Shown here one piece after another: positions 6,378-12,534 of a stretch of 12,534 nucleotides of DNA (positions are counted from its first letter, which is position 1; every line of letters starts with the position of its first letter). Made by a program: the position numbers and the translations under genes. Source of the stretch: JBCCSZ01 sp039199225 (GTDB lineage Bacteria; Bacteroidota; Bacteroidia; Chitinophagales; Saprospiraceae); the NCBI GenBank assembly GCA_039199225.1, contig JBCCSZ010000239.1, positions 1 to 12,534 on the forward strand, in the 5' to 3' direction. Under the pieces are notes generated by a model that made no database searches, was not told the origin of the DNA, and worked only from the letters and a program-made list of their open reading frames with translations.

Positions 6378-8267
6378 ACTCCCCCACTCATTCCGCACCA
6401 TCCCCCGATGATGCCGCTGCACCGCCGCCCTCAAACGCTCATCCATCGCCCCTGCCACCTCCGCCTGCTCCAGCTTGCGATCATGCACCAAACCGGGATC
6501 GGTCGGATGATGGAATAGGTATTGAGCATCCCGAAAATCGGTCTGATACAGATAGGCAGAGTCGACGATTTGATAGAGACCATTGTGAAACATGTAGCCA
6601 TAGGCAGGCGCCAAGGTATCAAAACAGCTTTGGCCGAAGGCAGGAAAAGCTTCTGAATAATCGAGGTAATCCAGCACCGATGGCATCAAATCAATCTGCG
6701 AGATCACTCGATTGGTATCTCCGCTCAGCTGCTTGCTTGGATGGTAAAATAAGATGGGAATCCGAAAAAAGCCCAGCGAGTTGAGGTAGGGCGAGCCTCC
6801 AACAATTTTGCCGAGATGGTCTGCCGTGATAACAAAAAGGGTCCGCTCAAACCAAGGCATTTGCCGGGCCGTCCGAAAGAAATTTGCCAGTGCTGTGTCT
6901 GTATATTGAATGCTGCGCCAGATGGGCGGAACTTCGGGATACTGACGGGCGTACGCCTCTGGCACCTTATAAGGATGATGCGAAGTCAAGGAGAAAAGTA
7001 AGCTTACAAAAGGCTCCTCAAGGGTGTTGAGCTGATGCGCCGTATACTGAAAAAAGGGATCGTCCCAAATGCCCCAGTGGCCGTCATAATCCGCTGGACC
7101 ATGGGCTTTTTCATAATCGTCCCGATCGTAGAAATGGTCGTATCCAGTGAGGTGGGCAAATTTTTCCAGCGCCATGGAACCCGGATTGGCGCCATGAAAA
7201 AAGGCCGAGCCATAGCCTTTTTGAGCGAGTATAGAGGCAATACCTTCTGCGCGATTGCCTTGATAAGTCGAAAACATCAAGGGGTCCTCCATCAAAGAAG
7301 GAATCGAACTACTGATGGCCACAATTCCGTGTGTCGACCGCATGCCATTCGCCAATCCGTTGCGACTGTAGTAGCCTGCTTGCAGCAACGAATCCAGAAA
7401 AGGTGTGTAAGAAGGTCCATCGTTGAACAGCCCCACATATTCCTGACTAAAACTTTCCAATACGATGAAAACAACGTTTTCGGTCAAACCACCTCCATTG
7501 CTTGCATATTGGCGAAAACGCGGAAAGTAATGCGCGAGACGGGCCTCATCCACAAAATCGGGCTCTTTCAATTGTCCCTGCCCAATGGAAAACAGAATGC
7601 TCAAGCCAGAATTGCTCAAAAGTGGAGCGAGGCGCTGATCGTTCACATAGCGTGTAGCAGTAATGGGCATTAAAGGGCGCAGTTGAACACCTCCTCGGAT
7701 ACCTAAGACGACCAGTAGGGCGGTCATAGCAAATATCCCCAACTGGTAGGGCAACTTTTGCAGTCCGTTGGATCGTACGGCCGGTTTGTACCAACGGTAA
7801 AGCACAGACAGCAAGAAGATAAAAGTCAGTAACAGGTACCAAAAATCAGCCAGATAGGCCCCTGTCAAGTTCATAGATTTGGACCACAGACCAAAGTCGG
7901 ATCGGATCAAGCGACGAGCAGAAAAACGGAAATAAGGGATACTGAGCAACTCCAAGCCCAACGCTAGCCCATTGCTACACAGGAAAAGAACTTTGAGCAT
8001 TTTCTGGTAAGGCACCTTCGTGCGGCTCCGCCAGGGCAACAAAGCCAGTAGAATGTATAAACTGTTGAAATACAGCAAAGGTACCAGGTCGAAACGAATG
8101 CCGATGAGGGCCAAGCGCAGCCCCTCTCCCCATCCCAAGCCAGGGAAAGCACTTTGGTTGAGCCCATAAAAAAGCCAGCGCAACCCGGCATAGCACAGCA
8201 GCACCATCAGTAGATTGAAGGCCACCGAACGGATGAAAACAAATTCGCTGTGAAAAGAGCTTTTCAA
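6366..8267 (-). CDS. LTA-synthase-like membrane sulfatase-family phosphotransferase
   Basis: The 633-residue protein has an N-terminal block of about five hydrophobic segments (about 12-195) and then an alkaline-phosphatase/sulfatase-fold domain outside the membrane. Metal and catalytic residues of the LtaS/OpgB/EptA type are present: E271 (VLESFS), T312 as nucleophile (RSTHGI), D483 and H484 (TADHLG), and a substrate-side histidine pair in SLTSHHPY. It should move a phosphoglycerol or phosphoethanolamine-like group onto an envelope acceptor. Gram-negative Bacteroidota are not known to make lipoteichoic acid, so the acceptor is open. No ATG fits: an in-frame stop lies at 8294-8292 and the first internal ATG (residue 21) would cut TM1, so the TTG at 8267-8265 is the best start. 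The last codons (GER-stop) are encoded by array 2. Confidence 0.88.
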   Translation of the reverse strand: MKSSFHSEFVFIRSVAFNLLMVLLCYAGLRWLFYGLNQSAFPGLGWGEGLRLALIGIRFDLVPLLYFNSLYILLALLPWRSRTKVPYQKMLKVLFLCSNGLALGLELLSIPYFRFSARRLIRSDFGLWSKSMNLTGAYLADFWYLLLTFIFLLSVLYRWYKPAVRSNGLQKLPYQLGIFAMTALLVVLGIRGGVQLRPLMPITATRYVNDQRLAPLLSNSGLSILFSIGQGQLKEPDFVDEARLAHYFPRFRQYASNGGGLTENVVFIVLESFSQEYVGLFNDGPSYTPFLDSLLQAGYYSRNGLANGMRSTHGIVAISSSIPSLMEDPLMFSTYQGNRAEGIASILAQKGYGSAFFHGANPGSMALEKFAHLTGYDHFYDRDDYEKAHGPADYDGHWGIWDDPFFQYTAHQLNTLEEPFVSLLFSLTSHHPYKVPEAYARQYPEVPPIWRSIQYTDTALANFFRTARQMPWFERTLFVITADHLGKIVGGSPYLNSLGFFRIPILFYHPSKQLSGDTNRVISQIDLMPSVLDYLDYSEAFPAFGQSCFDTLAPAYGYMFHNGLYQIVDSAYLYQTDFRDAQYLFHHPTDPGLVHDRKLEQAEVAGAMDERLRAAVQRHHRGMVRNEWGSGER

Positions 8268-8286
8268 TGGGTCTGTGGTTGAGGCG

Positions 8287-8294
8287 CAAAATTA
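8287..8294 (-). promoter_or_regulatory. Possible Bacteroidota -7 element for the sulfatase gene
   Basis: The minus strand reads TAATTTTG, an exact TAnnTTTG match, about 20 bases before the proposed TTG start at 8267. It would give a leader of only about 12-15 bases, which suits a weak-Shine-Dalgarno organism. A TTG sits 12 bases upstream of it, closer than the usual -33 spacing, so the -33 assignment is unresolved. Confidence 0.4.
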
Positions 8295-8378
8295 GGGCGA
8301 ATTTCTCAATGTTCCTAAAGCCATCAAAAAGGGAGGAATAGATTTTGGACTTATTATGAAAAAAGTAATACCTTGCAG

Positions 8379-8404
8379 GCGGATTGAACAAATCGTTCAA
8401 CCGC
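8379..8404. other. Bulged inverted repeat, possible operator or RNA hairpin
   Basis: GCGGATTGAAC (8379-8389) pairs with GTTCAACCGC (8395-8404): ten base pairs with one bulged A and a five-base loop. It is the strongest inverted repeat I found in the gap upstream of the sulfatase gene. Neither side carries an immediate T run, so an intrinsic terminator is unlikely; an operator or leader structure is possible. Confidence 0.4.
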
Positions 8405-8610
8405 GCTTTCCTACTCAGGTACTATAAAGCTTTGGCCCAACAGTTTCATATAGAGGTACTGTCTCGGAATGCCAGTAGGGCGGGCTCCAACCGTTGACTT
8501 GTCCGGTTTTCCTTTCGGAAACAAGGAGATTACCAAAAACAGTTCGGCAGCCTCAACGTGTCGATAAGGGGTCCAAAAGCACCTCGGTACTTGGGTGGGA
8601 TTTTTTTTGC

Positions 8611-9657
8611 CTACGGAAACAACTGCCGGCGCAATTTATCCAACTGCTCCACACTCCCCAAAACAATAAAGCTCGTCCCCTCCTCCAAGATCACCTCCGG
8701 CTGCGGATTGATGATGTACAAACCCTGCCGTTGCTTATACCCAATGATATTCGCTCCCGTACTCTTGCGGATATTGAGCTCCTTGATGGACTTATTCTGG
8801 TTTTGGGGCTTCACCTGATCATACCGAATCTCCTCAAAACCAATGTCGGCCTCAAACTCATTCGTAACCTGAGAGAAAAACTCCACCGTCCCCGGCTTAC
8901 TAATCAAGGTAGCCATGTAAAAAGCCCCAATCTGGTCCGGCATAATCACCTGACTACAACCCGCCAATTCCAACTTCTGCCCCGCCTGCGGCGATGCCGC
9001 CCGACTGATGATGTTGATATTGGAATTCAACTGACGAGCCGATAGCACCGTGTACACATTATTGATGTCATCCGAAAGCGTACTAATCAAAGCCCGCGCC
9101 CGCTCGATGCCCGCATTGAGCAAAGCCTCGTCCTTGGTCGCATCCTCCTCGATATATAAAATCTTTTCAGGGCTGCGCTGTATCTCCACAATTTTTTCGT
9201 GATCCTTCTCAATCACCACAAAGTTCATGTTGTGCAACAAAAATTGTTCTGCGATCTCCTTCCCGTATCGCCCATAACCACAAATAATGATGTGATTGTC
9301 CAACTCCCCAATCCTCTTAGCAATTACATTGACGTGCATTTTTTTAAAAATTTCTCCCTTCACCACAAAACTCGTAATGGCCGAAAGGATGTAGGCAAAT
9401 ATTCCAATGTTCAGCAGTATCAATCCAGAAGCAAACAATTGCCCCTGACTACTCAAAGGCTGCACTTCCGTAAATCCAACGGTCGACAAGGTGATCACCG
9501 TCATATAATAAGCTTCCGTCCAACTGTATTGCTCCAGATAAACGAATCCAAAAATACCCAACATCATCTCAAAGCAAAACAAAAAAATCGCAATATTTAC
9601 CTTGAGATAAGACCCCGAGTACGTGTACCAATTAAAATAAGGCCGAAATTGAGGCAT
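8611..9657 (-). CDS. Two-TM potassium channel with cytoplasmic RCK (TrkA-N/TrkA-C) domain
   Basis: The 348-residue protein has a TM1 (about 19-40), a pore loop with filter TVGFTE (59-64), a TM2 (about 72-98), a TrkA-N Rossmann domain from about 121, and a TrkA-C domain near the C-terminus (about 270-346). The Rossmann domain has GYGRYG at 127-132 and an acidic E150 after beta-2, suggesting NAD(H) or nucleotide control of gating. The architecture is that of MthK/Kch-like ligand-gated K+ channels in the inner membrane. The filter departs from TVGYGD: the second glycine is threonine (T63, codon ACG on the minus strand), which could alter selectivity. The start is the ATG at 9657-9655, only a few dozen bases from repeat array 3. 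It is transcribed away from hemJ, and the gene is C-over-G biased on the plus strand in many stretches. Confidence 0.9.
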   Translation of the reverse strand: MPQFRPYFNWYTYSGSYLKVNIAIFLFCFEMMLGIFGFVYLEQYSWTEAYYMTVITLSTVGFTEVQPLSSQGQLFASGLILLNIGIFAYILSAITSFVVKGEIFKKMHVNVIAKRIGELDNHIIICGYGRYGKEIAEQFLLHNMNFVVIEKDHEKIVEIQRSPEKILYIEEDATKDEALLNAGIERARALISTLSDDINNVYTVLSARQLNSNINIISRAASPQAGQKLELAGCSQVIMPDQIGAFYMATLISKPGTVEFFSQVTNEFEADIGFEEIRYDQVKPQNQNKSIKELNIRKSTGANIIGYKQRQGLYIINPQPEVILEEGTSFIVLGSVEQLDKLRRQLFP

Positions 9658-9688
9658 GCATTAAGATATTCCAAATAGTTCATTTAAA

Positions 9689-9970
9689 GCAGCAGACAGT
9701 CCTTTCATTCACGGAGAAACTCACCCATTCACCGATCACCCAATCACAAGCGCCCCCACCGCAATCACCAAACAAGCTCACCGTTCACCCGTTCACCATT
9801 CACCCGCTCACCGATCACCAAATCACAAGCGCCCCCACCGCAATCACCAACAAGCTCACCCTTCACCTGTTCACTCCTCACCGATCACCAAATCACAAGC
9901 GCCCCCGCCGCAATCACCAAACAAGCTCACCGTTCACCAGTTCATCACCGTTCACCTGTTCACCCCTCAA
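9689..9970 (+). repeat. Composite TTCACC-type repeat array 3, with three ~52-base units
   Basis: This fills most of the 401-base gap between the divergent channel and hemJ genes. It opens with a short CAGT-type leader (GCAGCAGACAGTCC at 9689) and then GAGAAACTCACC. Three copies of a 51-52 base unit lie at 9731-9782, 9810-9860 and 9880-9931. They differ by a few substitutions and a one-base deletion and are separated by TTCACC-type spacers of 27 and 19 bases. Each unit carries GCGCCCCC(A/G)CCGCAATCACC, a variant of the GC-rich box of arrays 1 and 2. After the array, 9971-10058 is an AT-rich hemJ leader in which I could not define a promoter. Confidence 0.85.
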
Positions 9971-10058
9971 CTCCCAATATAGAAACACTTTGACCAAAAG
10001 ATGAAAAAGCAGACCAACGATTTTACCACAGCCTTCGTAACTTGTATAAAAAAAGAAT

Positions 10059-10598
10059 ATGACGCTGCTCATTCTCAAAACCTTACACATCATTGGCTTC
10101 GTCTCTTGGATGGCCGGGCTCTTTTACCTCGTGCGCATGTTTGTTTACCACGAAGAGTCTTACGATCGGCCGCCAGCAGAGCAAAAGGTACTTGGCGAGC
10201 AATTCGCCCTGATGCACCAGCGCGTCTACAAAATCATCTGCAACCCAGCCATGATGTTTACTTGGGTCTGTGGCATCGGCATGCTGGTTGTCAACACGGC
10301 TTACATTCAGCAGGGATGGATGCACCTGAAACTAACCCTCCTGCTGATTCTGTTGGGCTACCACATCTACTGCAAAAAAATCAGCAAAAAGCTGGTGGCT
10401 GGCGAACGACCACTGAAAGCTTTCCAATATCGCTTACTCAACGAAGTACCAACTGTCCTACTGATCGCCATTGCTTTTTTAGGGGTCTTAAAATCTGGGG
10501 TCAACTACATCTACCTAGCTGTCGGACTGGCGGCCTTCGGCGGAATGATCTACTCTGGTGCGAAAGCCTACCAAAGAAAAAGACTAAAGGCCAATTAG
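10059..10598 (+). CDS. hemJ: Protoporphyrinogen oxidase HemJ (CopD-like membrane protein)
   Basis: The 179-residue protein is a four- to five-segment membrane protein of the HemJ family, which oxidises protoporphyrinogen IX to protoporphyrin IX late in haem synthesis. The N-terminus carries the family signature LKTLHIIGFVSWMAGLFYLV (6-25), with the conserved H10 and the following R26 and Y30/H31. Later come the conserved MHQRVYKIICNPAMM (52-66), W87 and K91 (GWMHLKLT) and the LNEVPT segment near 147-152. The length fits HemJ. The start is the ATG at 10059; an out-of-frame ATG at 10001 opens a longer overlapping frame that has no family features. No other haem gene is in the window. Transcription converges on the WG-repeat gene. 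Confidence 0.93.
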   Translation: MTLLILKTLHIIGFVSWMAGLFYLVRMFVYHEESYDRPPAEQKVLGEQFALMHQRVYKIICNPAMMFTWVCGIGMLVVNTAYIQQGWMHLKLTLLLILLGYHIYCKKISKKLVAGERPLKAFQYRLLNEVPTVLLIAIAFLGVLKSGVNYIYLAVGLAAFGGMIYSGAKAYQRKRLKAN

Positions 10599-10638
10599 AA
10601 CGATTGGAATGTACATAGACCATCTTGAGGCTCAATCG

Positions 10639-10683
10639 GCAGCTAACAGGATCGCTATACGCTTGCCATCAGCTGCTTATTTT
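10639..10683 (+). terminator. Weak candidate terminator between hemJ and the WG-repeat gene
   Basis: GCAGCT (10639-10644) pairs with AGCTGC (10671-10676), followed on the plus strand by TTATTTT. The 26-base loop is large and only three inner pairs can be added, so this is weak. The convergent 78-base gap is where a terminator would be expected. Confidence 0.22.
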
Positions 10684-11858
10684 AAGCCATATCGCTCTAA
10701 AACAGCCTGGTCTGGACAAAACTGTATACACTTCAAATCTGCATTCATGTAATAAGTTGTGCCTTCTAATTTCACCCTGAATAAGTCATTGTAGCAATCC
10801 CCAGTATCAAAGATAAAATCAGTAAGGTTTTTACCATTTTCATCGATAATGGCCCACTTGTCCCCCTTTTTTGCACTAAACAAGCCATTGTCACTTAGGC
10901 ACAAATGGTCATACTTAAGCGCAAGGACGATCTCATTGTCTCGGGTAACAGCCCCATATTTTCCATCTTTCGACACAACAAAGTAATTCATGGGTGGTCT
11001 GTACGGAACGATTAATTTGTCGTAAATAGGGTCGATCAAGATTTCATTGTCTATACTGATCAAGCCCCATTTTCCATCTTTCCTACAGGAAAATAGGCCA
11101 TCGCCATAGCCTATTCTATCATATGCAAAGTCGATTATTACCTCATTTTTCGTGTTTATCAATCCGTATTTGTTGTTCTTCTTGGCAAGGAAGATGGAAT
11201 CAATCGTTCTTGAGTTGTACCAAATAGCTGACAACATCTGATATTCAAATGGGATGACTTTTTCCAGTTCAATATTTATGATACCGTAACTTACCTTATC
11301 CTTGCTGACAGCATAGCGATTGTGACTCTCATATTTAATGTACATAAATGTGTCTGGGGAAAGTTGCTTCTCTGTCGTCCTGTCGATTAGGATGGAGTGT
11401 TTACAGTCGTCTGAAACGGCCAGAATATTGCCTCGCATTTCTTTGACCGAACAGTAATCTCTGGAGAGTATTTTGGAGCCATCTAAACGGCAAAGACCTT
11501 GTTTCTTCTCTCCGTTCTCGTCTTCTCTCGTATACTTTATGTGTTCCTTTCTGATTTCTATCTTGGTGTAGATCGGAGGAAGAACTTCCTGGCCTTTGTG
11601 ATTATAGACACCTTTCTTTTTGTTGTGAACAACCAAAATCGCATCCTCATTGATCACGACAATTTCTCCATTGATCGTGGGTTCAATGAGGACTTGCTTC
11701 GCCGAATCCAGCAATCCGACTTTACCATCTTTCCGAATCCAGGCAAAGGAGTTGTCCCATTCGTTGAAAATCTCATACCCATCTTGTGCCGCACATGGAT
11801 TTACCCCTAATAGATTGAGGATGACTAAAAGTAGTGTGGCTTTGTTCAATATTTTCAT
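10677..11858 (-). CDS. Secreted WG-repeat protein
   Basis: The frame is open to a TTG at 11891, but the ATG at 11858-11856 gives a clean signal peptide (MKILNKATLLLVILNLLGVN then PCAAQ) and is preferred. The protein is then 393 residues, with probable signal peptidase cleavage near CAAQ. Repeated WG-type units follow (Pfam WG_beta_rep type), recognisable as [WY]G-[LV]-[IL] plus a turn and a [FI]x[YF]D ending. Examples are DGKVGLLD, KKGVYNHKG, KYGLINTKNEVIIDFAYDRI, DGKWGLISIDNEILIDPIYD and DGKYGAVTRDNEI. The last one, DKWAIIDENG, has lost its glycine. Such repeats form beta-rich scaffolds; no enzymatic function is implied. It lies 58 bases downstream of the 162-aa gene on the same strand, so the two may be one operon. 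Base composition is less C-biased here than near the arrays. Confidence 0.85.
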   Translation of the reverse strand: MKILNKATLLLVILNLLGVNPCAAQDGYEIFNEWDNSFAWIRKDGKVGLLDSAKQVLIEPTINGEIVVINEDAILVVHNKKKGVYNHKGQEVLPPIYTKIEIRKEHIKYTREDENGEKKQGLCRLDGSKILSRDYCSVKEMRGNILAVSDDCKHSILIDRTTEKQLSPDTFMYIKYESHNRYAVSKDKVSYGIINIELEKVIPFEYQMLSAIWYNSRTIDSIFLAKKNNKYGLINTKNEVIIDFAYDRIGYGDGLFSCRKDGKWGLISIDNEILIDPIYDKLIVPYRPPMNYFVVSKDGKYGAVTRDNEIVLALKYDHLCLSDNGLFSAKKGDKWAIIDENGKNLTDFIFDTGDCYNDLFRVKLEGTTYYMNADLKCIQFCPDQAVLERYGLK

Positions 11859-11916
11859 CGCTTTTTGTTGTGAATAAAGTCCTAGATGCAAGGACCTACA
11901 GAGACATTTTGTCCAA

Positions 11917-12405
11917 TCAGCCGAACACCTCTATGAATATTTCTTTGAGTTTTTTCGATTCGTTTTGCGCCTCCAAGCTGTTGCTATTTGTTTCGCTTTG
12001 CTGCTTTTTTGGCCAAATGTGAAAACCTCCGGTCAAATCCTCTTTGAGAGAATCTTTAATCATTTCCGCCAAGCCCTGAGGAATCCCAAGGTGACTCATG
12101 TCACATTCCCAAAGCCCCCAGATGCCATTTTCATCAATATCGCCTCTGTAAAATATCTTGTGGGTGGCGTAGTGCTTGGTCATGCTCAATTTAAGTTTCT
12201 CTAGGTCGTACTGCCCTTTCCATGTGAAGGAAGCCACATCGTCTATGCCGGAGCCGGATACGACTGCATTGGAAAAGTTGAGTTCAACTTGCATTTTATG
12301 TTGTTCCGGAGAGTGGTTGTAGCAGTAAAATCCTTCCCACTCACCACTTGGCAAAAGCGGATGTACATCTTCAGATTGGCGCTTATCTTTATCATCTACA
12401 GACAT
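11917..12405 (-). CDS. Unrecognised 162-residue protein, Trp-rich, probably cytoplasmic
   Basis: The frame runs from an ATG at 12405-12403 to a stop at 11917. There is no signal peptide or membrane segment. The N-terminal 115 residues look beta-rich with regularly spaced aromatics: GEWEGFYCYN (21-30), VELNFSNAVVSGSGIDDVAS, TWKGQYD, IFYRGDIDENGIWGLWE. The tail (about 130-162) is charged and probably helical, ending KKLKEIFIEVF. The G-x-W-x-G-F-Y opening recalls small lipocalin-like or calycin-like sensor domains, but I cannot name a family. It precedes the WG-repeat gene on the same strand with a 58-base gap. A role as a small partner or immunity-like protein is conceivable but unsupported. 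Confidence 0.65.
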   Translation of the reverse strand: MSVDDKDKRQSEDVHPLLPSGEWEGFYCYNHSPEQHKMQVELNFSNAVVSGSGIDDVASFTWKGQYDLEKLKLSMTKHYATHKIFYRGDIDENGIWGLWECDMSHLGIPQGLAEMIKDSLKEDLTGGFHIWPKKQQSETNSNSLEAQNESKKLKEIFIEVFG

Positions 12406-12534
12406 AGAAGGTCACTGATTTTAGGTTGGCATATTGTTTTAGGTCTTGACGTCTCAACTTTGCATCCATACCATCTTTCGATCTACACAAAGTAGACTTT
12501 TAGACCACCCAATAATACAGATTTTTATCGTGGG
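12406..12534. other. Upstream region of the 162-aa gene, with a short inverted repeat
   Basis: This end of the window is gene-free. TCTAC (12482-12486) and GTAGA (12492-12496) form a perfect 5-base inverted repeat with loop ACAAA. On the minus strand the same stretch reads CTACTTTG, an imperfect TAnnTTTG that could be a promoter element for the 162-aa gene. Nothing else could be supported. Confidence 0.25.

Larger units (their letters stand above)
8268..8610. other. 343-base gene-free stretch upstream of the sulfatase gene
   Basis: This region separates the start of the sulfatase gene from the stop of the channel gene. It holds a likely -7 element at its left end and a bulged hairpin at 8379-8404. 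A short possible stem (CACC 8580-8583 with GGTG 8594-8597) lies beside T8 (8601-8608), just past the channel stop. On the minus strand that stem is followed only by CTTTTGG, so it is weak as a terminator for the channel gene. I see no TTCACC-type repeats here and no convincing reading frame. The only notable open frame, a 32-codon one starting with ATG near 8469 on the plus strand, looks random. Confidence 0.5.

Noticed and set aside
8580..8608. Stem CACC/GGTG with T8 as an intrinsic terminator
   Set aside because: The T run is on the plus strand, where no gene precedes it; on the minus strand, where the channel gene ends, the stem is only four pairs and is followed by CTTTTGG.
9731..9931. 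CRISPR array in array 3
   Set aside because: Only three units, spacers are themselves TTCACC-type repeats of unequal length, the unit has no dyad symmetry, and no cas genes are present.
10001..10618. Plus-strand frame starting ATGAAAAAGCAG that overlaps hemJ
   Set aside because: It is out of frame with the clear HemJ signature, and the product is Arg/Cys/Trp-rich with no features.
11859..11891. TTG start at 11891 for the WG-repeat protein
   Set aside because: The ATG at 11858 gives a standard signal peptide directly at the N-terminus; the extra 11 residues would bury it.

Overview
The window looks like a chromosomal piece of a Gram-negative Bacteroidota bacterium, most plausibly of the Saprospiria (Lewinella/Haliscomenobacter-like). 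The reasons are the weak Shine-Dalgarno signals, two TAnnTTTG-type -7 elements, a HemJ-type protoporphyrinogen oxidase, a LytTR response regulator, WG-repeat and LTA-synthase-like proteins, and long intergenic TTCACC-type repeats that I associate with this group. The assignment is inference from gene content, not a search result.

Layout. At 1-351 (-) is the start of an unrecognised membrane-anchored or secreted coiled-coil protein, cut by the window edge. A Crp/Fnr regulator (542-1126, -) is divergent from a stand-alone FrdA/SdhA-like flavoprotein (1411-3174, +), with a perfect palindrome just upstream of the flavoprotein. An orphan LytTR response regulator follows (3291-3980, +). Next come, all on the minus strand, a SulP anion transporter with a STAS domain (4367-6046), an LTA-synthase-like membrane sulfatase (6366-8267) and a two-TM K+ channel with an RCK domain (8611-9657). 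HemJ (10059-10598, +) converges on a pair of minus-strand genes: a secreted WG-repeat protein (10677-11858) and a 162-aa unknown (11917-12405). The genes look like ordinary housekeeping and transport genes rather than one pathway. No mobile element, CRISPR array, tRNA or rRNA was seen.

The most unusual content is between the genes. Three composite repeat arrays (about 4006-4369, 6136-6377 and 9689-9970) all lie in the same orientation and share an architecture: a CAGT-rich and T-rich leader, then 7-8 bp TTCACC-type units interrupted by longer modules, including a GC-rich box common to all three. Two minus-strand genes take their stop codon from array sequence. Around the arrays the plus strand is strongly C-over-G, and this bias continues into neighbouring genes of either orientation. 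It is absent from the flavoprotein gene and from most of the sulfatase gene. The arrays and this linked local strand asymmetry are the best candidates in the window for something undescribed.
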